Notes: generated by a model not told the origin, from the sequence alone. A DNA stretch of 64,000 bases from Candidatus Reidiella endopervernicosa (GCF_013343005.1 NZ_CP054491.1:2338501-2402500), one strand, 5' to 3'; numbered from the stretch's first letter, positions 1 to 10,527 are shown. Program-made: numbers and translations.

Positions 1-517
1 TGGCAATCGCACTGCCCATCCCGCAAAAGGCGTGAGCACCGATTGAGCAGAACTGATGAACCAGTGTGAATCCGCCAAGTATTGAATAGTCATCGACGGT
101 GACGTGTCCCGCCAGTGAGGTGCCGTTGGCAAAGATTGTATTATTTCCAACGATGCAGTCGTGCGCTATGTGTACATAGGCCATGACCCAATTGTCGTCA
201 CCAAGCTTGGTGAGATTACCGCCCTGGGTTGTCCCTCGACTGAAGGTGCAATATTCACGAATGACGTTGCGATCACCTATCTCCAGAAGGGTTGGCTCAT
301 CGGCATACTTCTTGTCCTGCGGGTCACCACCAAGTGAGGCAAACTGATAGATCTTGTTCTCAGCACCAATTCTTGTGGGCCCCTCGATCACTACATGAGG
401 ACCGATCGTGGTCCCATCACCGATCTCAACATCGGCACCAACTATCGAATAGGGTCCTACCGAAACATTACTGCCCAGCTTTGCATTTGGATCAATGATC
501 GCTGCTTGGTGAATCAA
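1..517 (-). CDS. lpxA: UDP-N-acetylglucosamine acyltransferase LpxA (3' part outside window)
   Basis: LpxA transfers an R-3-hydroxyacyl chain from acyl-ACP to UDP-GlcNAc, the first step of lipid A synthesis in the cytoplasm. Reading the minus strand from a TTG at 517 gives [18 protein letters not shown] and onward left-handed beta-helix hexapeptide repeats, including the [18 protein letters not shown]-type turns, for 172 codons until the window edge. Full LpxA is about 256 residues, so roughly a third is missing. The TTG start overlaps the TGA of fabZ (TTGA), which implies translational coupling. There is no ATG near the family N-terminus, so the TTG start is favoured. It is the last gene seen in the lpxD-fabZ-lpxA block. 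Confidence 0.93.
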   Translation of the reverse strand, partial: MIHQAAIIDPNAKLGSNVSVGPYSIVGADVEIGDGTTIGPHVVIEGPTRIGAENKIYQFASLGGDPQDKKYADEPTLLEIGDRNVIREYCTFSRGTTQGGNLTKLGDDNWVMAYVHIAHDCIVGNNTIFANGTSLAGHVTVDDYSILGGFTLVHQFCSIGAHAFCGMGSAIA

Positions 518-963
518 GATTCAATTTCTCTCTCTGTACACATAATCTCAGCCGTCGCCACGACAGCATCGTCGACCTTTGCAACGGCATCAAACACCCA
601 GATACCACGTTTAACCCGAAGCAGATTGACCGTCAGGATCAGTTGATCACCCGGTCCAACCGGTTTTTTAAAACGAGCCTTGTCGATACCAACAAAATAG
701 TAGAGCGTATTACGCTCCTCCGGCTGCTCCTCTGTACGAAACGCTAGTAGCCCTGTTGCTTGAGCCATTGCCTCAAGGATGAGTACACCCGGCATAATCG
801 GCTTTTGTGGAAAATGGCCCGGGAAAAAGGGTTCATTAACCGTCACATTTTTGAGCGCAGTCAGTGTTTCGCCCGGAACAATATTGAGCACGCGATCGAT
901 CAGCAAAAATGGGTAGCGGTGAGGAAGTAACTTCATCACCTCATTAATTTCTATAGTTTCCAA
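514..963 (-). CDS. fabZ: 3-hydroxyacyl-ACP dehydratase FabZ
   Basis: FabZ dehydrates 3-hydroxyacyl-ACP in type II fatty acid synthesis and competes with LpxA/LpxD for the same acyl-ACP pool. The 149-residue hot-dog fold protein shows [11 protein letters not shown] near residue 15 and the catalytic region [15 protein letters not shown] followed by [11 protein letters not shown], giving catalytic His about 50 and Glu about 64. The start is a TTG at 963 with an AGGA about nine bases upstream. This start gives the normal N-terminal length, whereas the next ATG at 936 would remove conserved lead-in residues. The gene overlaps lpxA by four bases. Confidence 0.96.
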   Translation of the reverse strand: METIEINEVMKLLPHRYPFLLIDRVLNIVPGETLTALKNVTVNEPFFPGHFPQKPIMPGVLILEAMAQATGLLAFRTEEQPEERNTLYYFVGIDKARFKKPVGPGDQLILTVNLLRVKRGIWVFDAVAKVDDAVVATAEIMCTEREIES

Positions 964-1026
964 GACACCAATCCTTTTCTGTTGTTATCACGTGTTTAGT
1001 GGCTGAAACGAGCCATAATACCACGC

Positions 1027-2034
1027 TCAGCGATCTTCCAACGCCTTGATTTTACGCGCCATTGCATCGAGCTGCTTCATTCTAACGGCATTCTTTCGCC
1101 ACTCCCCGCTCTCCTGCAGAGGTGATCCTGATGAGTAGCTACCCGGATGACGAATACTCTTGGTAACCACTGACATGCAGCTAATATGCACATCGTCGAC
1201 GATCTCAATGTGACCAACTACCACTGCTGCACCGGCGATAGTGCAGCGCTTTCCAATTTTGGCCGATCCTGCGATACCGGTGCATGCAGCAATTGCGGTG
1301 TGCGCACCGATATGGGCGTTGTGAGCGACCTGAATCAGGTTATCGAGCTTCACTCCTTCTTCGATCACGGTATCTTCTAGCGCACCACGATCAACCGTGG
1401 TATTGGCTCCAATTTCAACGTCGTCGCCAACTGTTACCGAACCAATCTGCGGCACCTTCTCCCAGACGCCATTGTTGTTGGCGAGACCAAAACCATCACC
1501 ACCAATAACAACTCCTGGGTGGAGTAGCACTCGTTCACCAATGCATACGCCATCACAGAGGGTGACATTTGCCACCAGCCTACTGGCTGCACCTACCACG
1601 ACGCCCTTACTGATGACAGAACCCGGACCTATCTGCACACCCGCACCAATACTTGCCCCTCGATCGATAAAACAGTTGGCACCAATCGAGGCTGTCGGAT
1701 CAATGGTTGCATCATCACTGACAGTGGCCGATGGATGACAGCCAGCAGACGCCTGTGGCTCAGGGTATAGAAGCTTTGCGATCTGTGCGTAGATGGCACG
1801 TGGATTATCAACCACCAACGCATCAACAGGCGAGGCATCGACCTCCTGGTATGAAATCACCACGGCCTCAGCCGTAGTATTCAGAAGCTCCTGTCGATAG
1901 CGACTGTTTGTAAAAAAAGAGAGTTGATTCGGCCCCGCGTTATTTAATGTTGCTATCGCGGAGATTGACCGGGAGGGATCGCCGCGGAGCTCGGCATTTG
2001 TCAGCTCCGCAAGCTCACCCAGTGTATATGACAC
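1027..2034 (-). CDS. lpxD: UDP-3-O-acyl-glucosamine N-acyltransferase LpxD
   Basis: LpxD adds the second R-3-hydroxyacyl chain to UDP-3-O-acyl-glucosamine in lipid A synthesis. The 335-residue protein has the N-terminal uridine-binding domain (about 1-100), then repeated hexapeptides forming a left-handed beta-helix, then a C-terminal helix (KNAVRMKQLDAMARKIKALE) typical of the family. The catalytic His lies in the segment LIQVAHNAHIG near residue 240. The start is a GTG at 2034, giving MSYTLGELA. It follows skp by 21 bases and precedes fabZ by about 60 bases, in the usual gammaproteobacterial order. Confidence 0.96.
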   Translation of the reverse strand: MSYTLGELAELTNAELRGDPSRSISAIATLNNAGPNQLSFFTNSRYRQELLNTTAEAVVISYQEVDASPVDALVVDNPRAIYAQIAKLLYPEPQASAGCHPSATVSDDATIDPTASIGANCFIDRGASIGAGVQIGPGSVISKGVVVGAASRLVANVTLCDGVCIGERVLLHPGVVIGGDGFGLANNNGVWEKVPQIGSVTVGDDVEIGANTTVDRGALEDTVIEEGVKLDNLIQVAHNAHIGAHTAIAACTGIAGSAKIGKRCTIAGAAVVVGHIEIVDDVHISCMSVVTKSIRHPGSYSSGSPLQESGEWRKNAVRMKQLDAMARKIKALEDR

Positions 2035-2055
2035 GGCTACCGACCCTGCTACTGA

Positions 2056-2571
2056 TTATTTACCGAACTCTGCCTTGAGGCGTTTCATCACCGCTTCAGT
2101 CAGATCGACACGAGTACTCGCGAAAATAACACCCTCGCCCATCACGATATCGAACTTCTGACTCTTCGCCTCTGCGGTGATTGCGTCATACACAGTTCGC
2201 TGTAGTTTTCTCAGCTCTTCATTACGACGAATATTGAAGTCCTCACGGAACTCCTCCTGGCTTCTCTTCAGATCGCGTTTCTGGTCACGGATAGAGCGTT
2301 CAAGGTCACGGCGCGCTGATTCGCTCATGATTGCTCCATCTTTGGATAGCATATCTTCATCTTTACTCAGCGCCTTCTTTCCGGAGACAAGCAGCTCATC
2401 GCGAGACTTGAACTCCTTAGCGAGCAGATCCCTTGCCGCCTTGGCGTGTGGGGTGGATTCAAGCAGTTTCGCCGTATTAACAAAACCAACCTTGTACTCC
2501 TGAGCCCAGGCGGTACCTGTGGTCGCTGCAAGCATCAGGAGTGAAACAAATAGTGCGGAGATCTTTTTCAA
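2056..2571 (-). CDS. skp: periplasmic chaperone Skp/OmpH
   Basis: Skp holds unfolded outer-membrane proteins in the periplasm on their way to the BAM complex. The 171-residue precursor has a signal peptide (MKKISALFVSLLMLAATTG, ending AWA-QEYK) followed by VGFVNTAKLLE. A long charged helical segment (about residues 60-130) rich in Lys, Arg and Glu forms the coiled-coil tentacle. The start codon is TTG at 2571 with GAGGA upstream at good spacing. It is directly downstream of bamA (21 bases), so cargo carrier and receptor are made together. Confidence 0.94.
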   Translation of the reverse strand: MKKISALFVSLLMLAATTGTAWAQEYKVGFVNTAKLLESTPHAKAARDLLAKEFKSRDELLVSGKKALSKDEDMLSKDGAIMSESARRDLERSIRDQKRDLKRSQEEFREDFNIRRNEELRKLQRTVYDAITAEAKSQKFDIVMGEGVIFASTRVDLTEAVMKRLKAEFGK

Positions 2572-2592
2572 AGCAGAATCCTCGTTTTAATT

Positions 2593-4872
2593 CTAGAAGG
2601 TTGAGCCCAGTGTGAACTGGAATGACTCAGTCTCATCACTGCTCTTGTCGTTAAAGGGAAATGCGTAGCTGAAGCTCATGGGCCCAAGCGGTGAAAGCCA
2701 GGTAGCGGCAACACCCGCCGAGTAGCGTAGCTCTTCGGCATCAAAGTCCTGCACGGTACCGTAGACACTACCGATATCACCGAAGAGACTCATGCGGAAA
2801 GTATTGCTATCGAGTGCGAAGGGAAATGGGAAGATCAGCTCACCATTACCCACCAGTTTCAGATTGCCACCCAAGGGATTATTACTTGAGTCACGTGGAC
2901 CGATGGTGTTGTCTCTGAAACCACGAATAGAACGTATACCACCCGCATAGTAGTTTCGGAAGAAGGGAAACTCTTCCGTTTCTCCATAACTCTCGCCATA
3001 GGCAACATTAGCCTTGATCGCCATGGTCAGGTGCTTGGCAATTGGGAAGTAACGGTTATGGCGATATGAGAGTGTGTAGTACTCAAGATCGAGTCCCGGA
3101 ACAGTGATATCTGCATTCAAACTCTGCAGCCCTCCCTCCGTCGGGAAGACCACCTTATTACGGGTATCGTGTGCCCAACCCAGACGTAGCGAGACGTTAT
3201 CGAAGACATCACCTTCATTGGCTAGGAAATCTGTAATCTCTGTTGAGGTGTAGGGCCCAGTATGTACGGCCAGGTTCTCATAGGAGAGGCCCAATGAGAC
3301 GGTATCGTATTCATTGATTGGGATATCCATCGTGATACCGAGGCCCTTACTATCGGTCGTATAACTCGAAATGTTTGCCTCTTCCGCGTCGGTCTCTTTA
3401 TAACTCGCATTCAGACCGAGACTCAGCCCGTCCATGGTGAAGTAGGGATCGAGGTAAGAGAGACTGTATACGGTGTTGACGTCACTGTTGTTGAAGGCGA
3501 GAGAAACCCGTTTGCCCTCACCCAGGAAATTATCCTGGGTAATACTGGCATTGAAAATTGCACCCTGAGTCTGTGAGTAGCCGACCGCCGCCATCAGATT
3601 ACCCGAAGGTTTCTCATCAACTGAGAAGTTTACATCGACCTGATCCGCACTCCCCGGTACTGCGGGTGTTTCAACATTGACACGATCGAAGTAGTTGAGA
3701 CGTTGTAGTCGAATACGTGAGCGGTTGACCTTCGAGGTTGAAATCCAGCCACCCTCTATCTGGCGCATCTCGCGACGTAACACCTCATCCTTGGTCTTGG
3801 TATTACCAATAAAGTTAATGCGTCGGACATAGACACGATTGCCGGGATCAACAAAGAAGGTCAATGCGACCTGTTTCTTCTCCTTGTCGATATCGGGAAT
3901 GGTATTCACATTGGCAAAGGCGTAACCATCATCTCCAAGGCGGTCACTGATTGCGCTCGAGGCAGTGGTGGTCTTCTTCCGTGAAAAGGTCTCACCATTG
4001 TCGATCTTAACCAGAGGTAGAAGCTCCTCAGCTGGAACCACGAGATCACCCGCCATTTTCACACTACTGATTGTATAGACATCACCCTCGGTGAGATTGA
4101 TGGTGACATAGATATCTTTCTTGTCGGGTGTAATGGAGACCTGAGTCGAGTTAATCACGAAATTGATATATCCGCGATTGAGGTAGAACGAGCGCAGCAT
4201 CTCCAGATCGGCACTCAGCTTCTCACGAGAATACTGGTCTGATTTGGTATAAAAAGAGAACATCGTCGAGGTGCTGAGCTGGAATTCATCGAGCAGGTCA
4301 CCATCATCAAACGCCTCATTGCCGATGATGTTGATCTCCTTGATACGTGCCGCACGCCCCTCGGAGACATCGATATTGATATCAACACGGTTGCGCTCCA
4401 ACGGGGTCATGGTGGACTGAATCTTCACACCATACTTCCCGCGCGCAAAGTACATGCGCTGCAGCTCCTGCTCCACCTTGGCCAGCAGTGAGCGGTCAAA
4501 CACACGACCTTCGGCCAGACCGACCTGCTTCAGGCCCTCGAGCAGCTGTTCGGTCTCGATATCCTTATTGCCACTGATATTGACGTCTGAGATCGCCGGG
4601 CGCTCCACCACGAAGACCACTAAAACGTCGCCCTCACGCTCAAGACGAACATCTTTGAAAAAACCGGTTTTAAACAGTGACCTGATTGAATCACTGGAGC
4701 TGGAGTCGTTAAGCTGGTCGCCGACCTTGACCGGCAGGTAGTTAAATACCGTGCCTGCCGAGATGCGCTGCAGTCCCTCTACCCTAATATCTTTGATCTC
4801 AAAGCTCTCTACCGCGAATACCTGGGTGGTTGGGAGCAGTAGAAGAAGCAGAAAACGCCTAAATATCGTCAT
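2593..4872 (-). CDS. bamA: outer membrane assembly factor BamA
   Basis: BamA is the central beta-barrel of the BAM complex that inserts outer-membrane proteins. A signal peptide (MTIFRRFLLLLLLPTTQVFA) precedes five POTRA-type repeats (about residues 23-420), beginning with FEIKDIRVEGLQRIS. The C-terminal 16-strand barrel follows. The IRGF motif (SIRGFRDNTIGP) that marks the lid loop is present, and the protein ends in phenylalanine (FQFTLGSTF), the expected beta-signal. I place the start at the ATG at 4872; a TTG six bases upstream is also open. Length (759 residues) is slightly below that of E. coli BamA. It lies between rseP and skp. Confidence 0.97.
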   Translation of the reverse strand: MTIFRRFLLLLLLPTTQVFAVESFEIKDIRVEGLQRISAGTVFNYLPVKVGDQLNDSSSSDSIRSLFKTGFFKDVRLEREGDVLVVFVVERPAISDVNISGNKDIETEQLLEGLKQVGLAEGRVFDRSLLAKVEQELQRMYFARGKYGVKIQSTMTPLERNRVDINIDVSEGRAARIKEINIIGNEAFDDGDLLDEFQLSTSTMFSFYTKSDQYSREKLSADLEMLRSFYLNRGYINFVINSTQVSITPDKKDIYVTINLTEGDVYTISSVKMAGDLVVPAEELLPLVKIDNGETFSRKKTTTASSAISDRLGDDGYAFANVNTIPDIDKEKKQVALTFFVDPGNRVYVRRINFIGNTKTKDEVLRREMRQIEGGWISTSKVNRSRIRLQRLNYFDRVNVETPAVPGSADQVDVNFSVDEKPSGNLMAAVGYSQTQGAIFNASITQDNFLGEGKRVSLAFNNSDVNTVYSLSYLDPYFTMDGLSLGLNASYKETDAEEANISSYTTDSKGLGITMDIPINEYDTVSLGLSYENLAVHTGPYTSTEITDFLANEGDVFDNVSLRLGWAHDTRNKVVFPTEGGLQSLNADITVPGLDLEYYTLSYRHNRYFPIAKHLTMAIKANVAYGESYGETEEFPFFRNYYAGGIRSIRGFRDNTIGPRDSSNNPLGGNLKLVGNGELIFPFPFALDSNTFRMSLFGDIGSVYGTVQDFDAEELRYSAGVAATWLSPLGPMSFSYAFPFNDKSSDETESFQFTLGSTF

Positions 4873-4935
4873 TACCAAACCATTGTTGATTATTAGTTAA
4901 AAAGCTTCCAACCCTTGCCGATAAGCCCCTGTTAT

Positions 4936-6300
4936 TCAACAGATAAGCCTGACAAGATCGTTATAGAGCGCCAACATCATCAGCAGTAGCAGTGCAGCGA
5001 TGCCATATCGTTGACCGGCAAGCTGAGCCTCCTCTGACAGGGGCGATCCCTTGACGGATTCTACAAGGTAATAGAGTAGATGCCCACCATCGAGAACGGG
5101 AATTGGCAGTAAATTCAGCACACCGAGGCTGACACTAACCAGCGCCATAAAACCAAGCAGTGCCGACAAACCAATTCTGCTCGATTCGCCGGCGTATTTT
5201 GCAATTGTTACCGGTCCGCTCAGGTTGTTCAGCGACACCTCGCCCAACAGCATTTTACCAATCATCTTCACCGTCAGCAGTGAGACATCCCAGGTGCGAG
5301 TAAGTGCCCGGCTGGCGGAATCAAGCGGTGAATAGGCCGTTTCAATACGAAGATTACTTCCGTATCCCACTGGCACCTTGGCCGAGGCGCCCATGTACCC
5401 GTAGCCTTCAGCACAGCGCGCGCCCTTTCTACCCAATTTGAGTGCAAGTTCAACCGACTCACCACCTCGTTCAACCACAACCCTGATCAGCGATTCAGGG
5501 CGCTCACGGACATATTTCGTCCACTCGCTCCATCCCTCAAAGCTCAGATCGTTCGCTGATAAGATTCGATCACCGGCAAGAAAGCCAGCCCGCTCAGCAG
5601 GGCCATTCTGTTCGAGCGATGCAATCAACGGAGGTATCTCTGGTCGCCAAACGCTCAGACCGAGATTCTTCAATAGATCGCTTTTTTTAAGGGCATCAGG
5701 GGCGCGGGAGAGATCCAGTCTCCGCTCTAGGAGACCAACCTCGGGGCGAATCACCTCAACATTTACCGCCTCGCCCTTGACCGTCGCCTCTAGCAGCGTG
5801 AAGAGAGCCTCTTCCCAGGAGTTAATACTGGAACCGTCAATGGTGCGAATCTCATCACCACTGATAAAACCAGCAGCAGATGAGATCGTCTGCGGGGCCA
5901 CATCACCAATAACAGGTCGCACCCCACTGACACCATGCATAAACATCAGCCAGTAAGCGAAAATCGCAAAAATAAAATTGAAGACCGGCCCTGCTGCGAC
6001 AATGGCCGAACGAACCGGAAGTGATTTTCGGTTAAAGGCCTGTGGCAGGTCTTGAGGATCGACCTCACCCTCTCGCTCATCGAGCATCTTGACGTAGCCA
6101 CCCAACGGAATCGCAGCGACCACATACTCGGTCTGATCTCGGCCCTGCCACTTGATAAGGGGTTTGCCGAAGCCGATAGAGAAACGCAACACCTTCACAC
6201 CGAGACGACGGGCCACCCAGAAGTGGCCAAACTCGTGTGCGGTAATCAGCACACCAACAACAAGAACAAATGAGGCGATCGATACGAGCAATTGACTCAT
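4936..6300 (-). CDS. rseP: site-2 intramembrane zinc protease RseP
   Basis: RseP cuts the membrane-embedded anti-sigma factor RseA during the sigma-E envelope stress response and also removes remnant signal peptides. The 454-residue inner-membrane protein shows the zinc motif HEFGH at residues 22-26 in the first membrane segment. Two PDZ domains follow (about residues 130-300), then the second metal-site motif LDGGH near residue 390 inside the C-terminal membrane segments. It sits between dxr and bamA; the dxr stop is only three bases upstream, so translation is probably coupled. Confidence 0.96.
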   Translation of the reverse strand: MSQLLVSIASFVLVVGVLITAHEFGHFWVARRLGVKVLRFSIGFGKPLIKWQGRDQTEYVVAAIPLGGYVKMLDEREGEVDPQDLPQAFNRKSLPVRSAIVAAGPVFNFIFAIFAYWLMFMHGVSGVRPVIGDVAPQTISSAAGFISGDEIRTIDGSSINSWEEALFTLLEATVKGEAVNVEVIRPEVGLLERRLDLSRAPDALKKSDLLKNLGLSVWRPEIPPLIASLEQNGPAERAGFLAGDRILSANDLSFEGWSEWTKYVRERPESLIRVVVERGGESVELALKLGRKGARCAEGYGYMGASAKVPVGYGSNLRIETAYSPLDSASRALTRTWDVSLLTVKMIGKMLLGEVSLNNLSGPVTIAKYAGESSRIGLSALLGFMALVSVSLGVLNLLPIPVLDGGHLLYYLVESVKGSPLSEEAQLAGQRYGIAALLLLMMLALYNDLVRLIC

Positions 6301-6303
6301 ATC

Positions 6304-7491
6304 CTAGCGCTGCACTTCGGCAGACACCCTCTCAGTGGCGCACGCTCTGGCCTCACTATCCGCAGCGAGTACCTGATCAAGCGAATCGGCGGCTGTGACG
6401 CTGATCTCAGTGAGTACCGATTCGATCAACTGCGGTATCTGGGTGAAACGAATCTGCTTTCCAAGGAAGGCATCAACCGCAACCTCATTAGCAGCATTCA
6501 ATATCGACGGTGCCGTGCCTCCCGTACTGATCGCTTCGTAGGCGAGTCGTAGACAGGGGAAACGGTCGAGATCGGGCTGTTCGAAGTTGAGTTGTGCAAT
6601 CGCGAACAGATCGAGATTCTCCACACCGGAGCTGATTCGATCTGGCCATGCCAGAGCATGTGCTATAGGTGTGCGCATATCCGGGTTGCCTAGCTGTGCC
6701 AACACGGAACCATCGTTATACTGCACCATCGAGTGGATCACGCTCTCAGGATGTACGACTACCTGTATCAGCTCTGGTGAGGTATGAAAGAGCCAGCAGG
6801 CCTCTATCACCTCCAATCCTTTATTCATCATCGTCGCCGAATCGACCGAAATCTTTCGACCCATCTCCCAGTTCGGGTGTGCACAGGCCTGGTCAGGCGT
6901 CACATCGTGGAGCTGATCAATCGGCATGGTTCGAAATGGTCCACCCGATGCCGTCAGCAATATCTTATTCACGCCAACCTTTTCCAGACCCGACACAAAG
7001 TTCTGCGGCATGCTCTGGAAAATTGCATTGTGCTCACTATCGATCGGCAGTAACTCGGCACCATTAGCCTTCACCTCTTCCATAAAGAGATGACCTGACA
7101 TGACTAACGCCTCTTTATTGGCGAGCAGCACCCGTTTACCAGCGCGTGCCGCTGCAAGGGTTGGCATCAATCCGGCTGCCCCAACTATCGCTGCCATCAC
7201 ATAGTCAACCTCTGCAGCGGATGAGACTCGCTCAAGACCTTCGACACCCGAGAGTACTTCAGTATCGACATCAAGACTTGCAAGCTTACCCACAAGTCGC
7301 TCTGCAGATGAAGAATCGGCCATTACCGCGTAGCGGGGATTAAATTGAACAACCTGCTCAGTGAGTCGCTCCACATCACGATTAGCCGTAAGGGCATAGA
7401 CAAGGTACTGCTCCGGATGGCGCGCTAATACATCAAGCGTACTTACACCAATCGAACCGGTGGCTCCAAGAACCGTGATTGAAATCACCAC
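6304..7491 (-). CDS. dxr: 1-deoxy-D-xylulose-5-phosphate reductoisomerase Dxr
   Basis: Dxr (IspC) converts DXP to 2-C-methyl-D-erythritol 4-phosphate with NADPH, the committed step of the MEP isoprenoid pathway. The NADPH site [14 protein letters not shown] starts at residue 9. The segment [10 protein letters not shown] and the region [15 protein letters not shown] carry substrate and metal ligands. The length, 395 residues, is typical. The start is a GTG at 7491 or 7488; the latter forms a GTGA overlap with the cdsA stop. The product feeds UppS, encoded three genes upstream in the same operon. Confidence 0.96.
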   Translation of the reverse strand: MVISITVLGATGSIGVSTLDVLARHPEQYLVYALTANRDVERLTEQVVQFNPRYAVMADSSSAERLVGKLASLDVDTEVLSGVEGLERVSSAAEVDYVMAAIVGAAGLMPTLAAARAGKRVLLANKEALVMSGHLFMEEVKANGAELLPIDSEHNAIFQSMPQNFVSGLEKVGVNKILLTASGGPFRTMPIDQLHDVTPDQACAHPNWEMGRKISVDSATMMNKGLEVIEACWLFHTSPELIQVVVHPESVIHSMVQYNDGSVLAQLGNPDMRTPIAHALAWPDRISSGVENLDLFAIAQLNFEQPDLDRFPCLRLAYEAISTGGTAPSILNAANEVAVDAFLGKQIRFTQIPQLIESVLTEISVTAADSLDQVLAADSEARACATERVSAEVQR

Positions 7492-8339
7492 TTCCCTCCC
7501 AGAAGAGACAGACCGAGCAGAAAGATGGGGGCTGCCGCGAGTAGACTATCGATTCGATCCAGCACACCGCCATGCCCCGGCAACAGCTGTCCACTATCTT
7601 TAAGACCGATGCGTCGTTTAAGCAGACTTTCGTAAAGGTCTCCAGCAATCGAGAAGAGAGCCGTTATCAAACTCACAACAACGAGCAACAGACCCTGCTC
7701 AATATTTAGACCAAAGAGATAGGCTCCAAGAAGCGCCCAAATTGAAACGGCCAACAGTGCACCGAACGCGCCCTCGAGGGTCTTACCGGGACTTACATAA
7801 CGCGCAAGACGGTTCTTTCCAAAACGTCTTCCAGAGAAGTAGGCACCACTATCAGCCACCCAGATCAAGGTAAGCATATAGAGTAGCGAAAGCGCACCAC
7901 TGGGCAGCGTCTCATCAACGACAGGAGAGAATTGCCCGCGGTGAATTAGTAGTAATGCAAGCCAGGTAGAACTGAGTAGCCAGAGACCTGCGACAGCATG
8001 AAAGAGGCGCGTCACAACGGTTACACCGCTCTCACCCCGATAACGAACAATCGCTGCAATTATCACAACCCAGACAACTGCGGTTGCGATAAGTAGATTC
8101 GTTACCAGAACAGGTATTTCAGAAAGCGTCCATCCGGCATAGAGCAGTAGAATCAACAGGATCAGATAGGCCAGTTTGGCAAGAGGACGCTCAAGACCAA
8201 TCAGACGCCCCCACTCCCACGCTCCTGCAAGCGCAATCGCTGCAAATAGTATGGAGAGCTGTGACGAGCTGAGGCCGAAGATAGCGGCGAAGGCAATCAG
8301 TATGAGGACAGCTGCTGTAATCAGACGCTGTTTAAGCAC
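7485..8339 (-). CDS. cdsA: phosphatidate cytidylyltransferase CdsA
   Basis: CdsA makes CDP-diacylglycerol from phosphatidic acid and CTP, the branch point of phospholipid synthesis, in the inner membrane. The 284-residue protein is strongly hydrophobic with about eight membrane segments. Its C-terminal signature [19 protein letters not shown] holds the conserved aspartates. The start is a GTG at 8339 that overlaps the end of uppS by eight bases, and the stop overlaps dxr. Confidence 0.95.
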   Translation of the reverse strand: MLKQRLITAAVLILIAFAAIFGLSSSQLSILFAAIALAGAWEWGRLIGLERPLAKLAYLILLILLLYAGWTLSEIPVLVTNLLIATAVVWVVIIAAIVRYRGESGVTVVTRLFHAVAGLWLLSSTWLALLLIHRGQFSPVVDETLPSGALSLLYMLTLIWVADSGAYFSGRRFGKNRLARYVSPGKTLEGAFGALLAVSIWALLGAYLFGLNIEQGLLLVVVSLITALFSIAGDLYESLLKRRIGLKDSGQLLPGHGGVLDRIDSLLAAAPIFLLGLSLLGGKW

Positions 8340-9102
8340 CCTTGATCTGCTCCACCTGATTACCGGTCATTCCAAATCGACGTTGGCGATTGGCAAACGA
8401 CTCGAGTGCCGACGCAAACGCTTCAGTTTTAAAATCTGGCCACAAGGTGTCGGTAAAATAGAGTTCTGAATAGGCGAGCTGCCACAGCATAAAATTACTG
8501 ATACGCATCTCTCCACCAGTACGGATAAAGAGATCGGGCTCAGGAAGCTCTCGGAGCGAGAGGTAACGTTCGATATGCTCGGAGGTAATCGCATCGGGTG
8601 CAAGATTGCCTTCAGCAACCTCCCGAGCGACTCCACGCATCGCTTCAGTGATATCCCATCTTCCGCCGTAGTTAACGGCAATGGTAAAGGTCAAACCACT
8701 ATTTTCGATTGTCAGCTCCTGTGCAGCTGCAATCTCTTTCTGTAATTTCTTCGGGAAGGCAGAGATATCGCCGATAAAGTTCATGCGAACCTTATTTTTA
8801 TGCAGTCGTTTTATTTCACGGCGCAGACTGATCAAAAACAGATCCATCAGCAGGCCGACTTCCTCTTTAGGTCGTCGCCAATTCTCACTACTGAAGGCAA
8901 AAACTGTAAGCGCTTTAATGCCTTTATCACTACAGCACCGAACCACCTGCCGTAGCGAATCAACCCCGGCCTTGTGTCCTGAGAAGCGCATTTTTTTACG
9001 CTGTTCTGCCCAGCGACCGTTGCCATCCATGATGATGGCAACATGACGCGGCACGGCACTACCCAGTCGTTCTAAGTCGGGTTGTTCGACAGAGTCGTTC
9101 AT
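8332..9102 (-). CDS. uppS: undecaprenyl diphosphate synthase UppS (IspU)
   Basis: UppS condenses isopentenyl diphosphate onto farnesyl diphosphate to form the C55 lipid carrier used for peptidoglycan and polysaccharides. The 256-residue cytosolic cis-prenyltransferase has the motif IIMDGNGRWA with catalytic Asp about 26, the helix FAFSSENWRRP, and the late signature FIRTGGEMRISNF. An ATG at 9102 gives normal length. It lies 50 bases after frr and overlaps cdsA. Confidence 0.96.
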   Translation of the reverse strand: MNDSVEQPDLERLGSAVPRHVAIIMDGNGRWAEQRKKMRFSGHKAGVDSLRQVVRCCSDKGIKALTVFAFSSENWRRPKEEVGLLMDLFLISLRREIKRLHKNKVRMNFIGDISAFPKKLQKEIAAAQELTIENSGLTFTIAVNYGGRWDITEAMRGVAREVAEGNLAPDAITSEHIERYLSLRELPEPDLFIRTGGEMRISNFMLWQLAYSELYFTDTLWPDFKTEAFASALESFANRQRRFGMTGNQVEQIKGA

Positions 9103-9152
9103 CTTCTATTTATGACTCTCTTTCCATACTTATTGTGATTTATGAAGATCCT

Positions 9153-9710
9153 TTAGATCTCCATCAGATCCTTCTCTTTGATCTCGAGCAGCTTATCAAC
9201 CTCACCAGTATGTTTGTCGGTGATCTTCTGCACATCATCCTGTGCACGCCGCTCATCATCCTCAGAGATCTCCTTCTCCTTCTGCAGATCCTTGATATCA
9301 CTCAACACATCGCGGCGGATATTTCGGATCGCCACCTTGGCAGCTTCGCCTTCGCCACGGACGATTTTGATCATGTCCTTACGACGCTCCTCAGTCAACG
9401 GAGGTAGCGGCACACGAATCACTTCACCCGCGCTCATCGGATTAAGGCCGAGATCGGAGGTGGCAATCGCCTTCTCGATATCCTTGGTATTACCCTTGTC
9501 CCATGGGGTAATTGAAAGGGTGCGTGAATCACTCACTGTAATAGTTGCAGCCTGACTCAACGGCATCAGCTGACCATAGAGCTCTACTTTCACGTGATCG
9601 AGCAGACTGGTATGTGCACGGCCAGTTCGGATCTTGGTCAGTTCATTTTTCAGTGATTCAATGCTCTTCCCCATGCGGGTCGTGGCATCCTGCTTCAGTT
9701 CATCAATCAT
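9153..9710 (-). CDS. frr: ribosome recycling factor
   Basis: RRF splits post-termination ribosomes together with EF-G. The 185-residue protein is exactly family length. Its N-terminal helix [18 protein letters not shown], the domain-II beta strands ([15 protein letters not shown]) and the C-terminal helices rich in Lys/Glu are all recognisable. It follows pyrH by 11 bases, the common proteobacterial arrangement. Confidence 0.97.
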   Translation of the reverse strand: MIDELKQDATTRMGKSIESLKNELTKIRTGRAHTSLLDHVKVELYGQLMPLSQAATITVSDSRTLSITPWDKGNTKDIEKAIATSDLGLNPMSAGEVIRVPLPPLTEERRKDMIKIVRGEGEAAKVAIRNIRRDVLSDIKDLQKEKEISEDDERRAQDDVQKITDKHTGEVDKLLEIKEKDLMEI

Positions 9711-9721
9711 GAAAACCTCTC

Positions 9722-10441
9722 CTATTGAACAATGGTGCCGATGCGCTCGCCAGAGACGATCTTCATCAAAGCACCTTCATTATTAATATCGAATACGCCC
9801 AATGGCATCTGTTGATCGCGACAGAGCACCACAGCCGTGGTATCCATGACGCCTAGCTTGCGCTCAACCACTTCGTCATAACTGAGCGTTTCGTAGCGTT
9901 CAGCATCTGGATTCTTCATCGGATCGTCTGAGTAGACACCGTCGACCTTGGTTGCCTTAAGCATAATATCGGCGCCAATCTCGATGGCACGCAGACTAGC
10001 CGCTGAATCGGTAGTGAAATAGGGATTACCCGTGCCCGCCGCAAATAGCACGACCTCACCGGCCTGCATCGCTGCAAGTGCCTTACGCCGATCAAATGCC
10101 TCACAAACGGGAGCCATCGGAATTGCAGACATCACCTTGGCTGGGACGCCGATGCGCTCAAGCGTATCCTGCATTGCCAGTGCATTCATTACTGTCGCCA
10201 ACATACCCATATAGTCAGCATTCGAGCGCTGCATACCCGATGCCGAGAGACTGATTCCGCGGAAGATATTGCCCCCACCTATCACCAGACCGACCTCTAC
10301 ACCGCGTTTAACAATATCGCGAATCTCACCAGCAACACGTTCGATAACTGCGTTATCAATACCGTAGTCACCGGAACCCATCAGGGCCTCTCCGCTCAGT
10401 TTCAGCAGTAGTCGTTTATAGGTCAGCTCGTTTTCAGACAT
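9722..10441 (-). CDS. pyrH: UMP kinase PyrH
   Basis: PyrH phosphorylates UMP to UDP in pyrimidine nucleotide synthesis. The 239-residue hexameric amino-acid-kinase fold protein starts with [14 protein letters not shown], the P-loop-like Lys/Gly region, and has [13 protein letters not shown] and [16 protein letters not shown]. The gene lies after a hairpin that follows tsf, so its level may be set by read-through plus an own promoter, as in other rpsB-tsf-pyrH clusters. Confidence 0.97.
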   Translation of the reverse strand: MSENELTYKRLLLKLSGEALMGSGDYGIDNAVIERVAGEIRDIVKRGVEVGLVIGGGNIFRGISLSASGMQRSNADYMGMLATVMNALAMQDTLERIGVPAKVMSAIPMAPVCEAFDRRKALAAMQAGEVVLFAAGTGNPYFTTDSAASLRAIEIGADIMLKATKVDGVYSDDPMKNPDAERYETLSYDEVVERKLGVMDTTAVVLCRDQQMPLGVFDINNEGALMKIVSGERIGTIVQ

Positions 10442-10506
10442 CGGTGCTCCAGCAGAATCGTAATATCGTTGTATTGCTCACCCAGGTTCATGAGCCTCCT
10501 ATAAAA

Positions 10507-10527
10507 TGGGGTCGCTATGCGACCCCA
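10507..10527 (-). terminator. hairpin between tsf and pyrH
   Basis: On the minus strand an eight-base stem GGGGTCGC/GCGACCCC with a three-base ATA loop, extended by one T-A pair, is followed by ATTTTAT. It lies 66 bases after the tsf stop and 66 bases before the pyrH start. The U-run is short and broken, so it may act as a partial terminator or as an RNA processing or stability site rather than a full stop. Confidence 0.6.
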
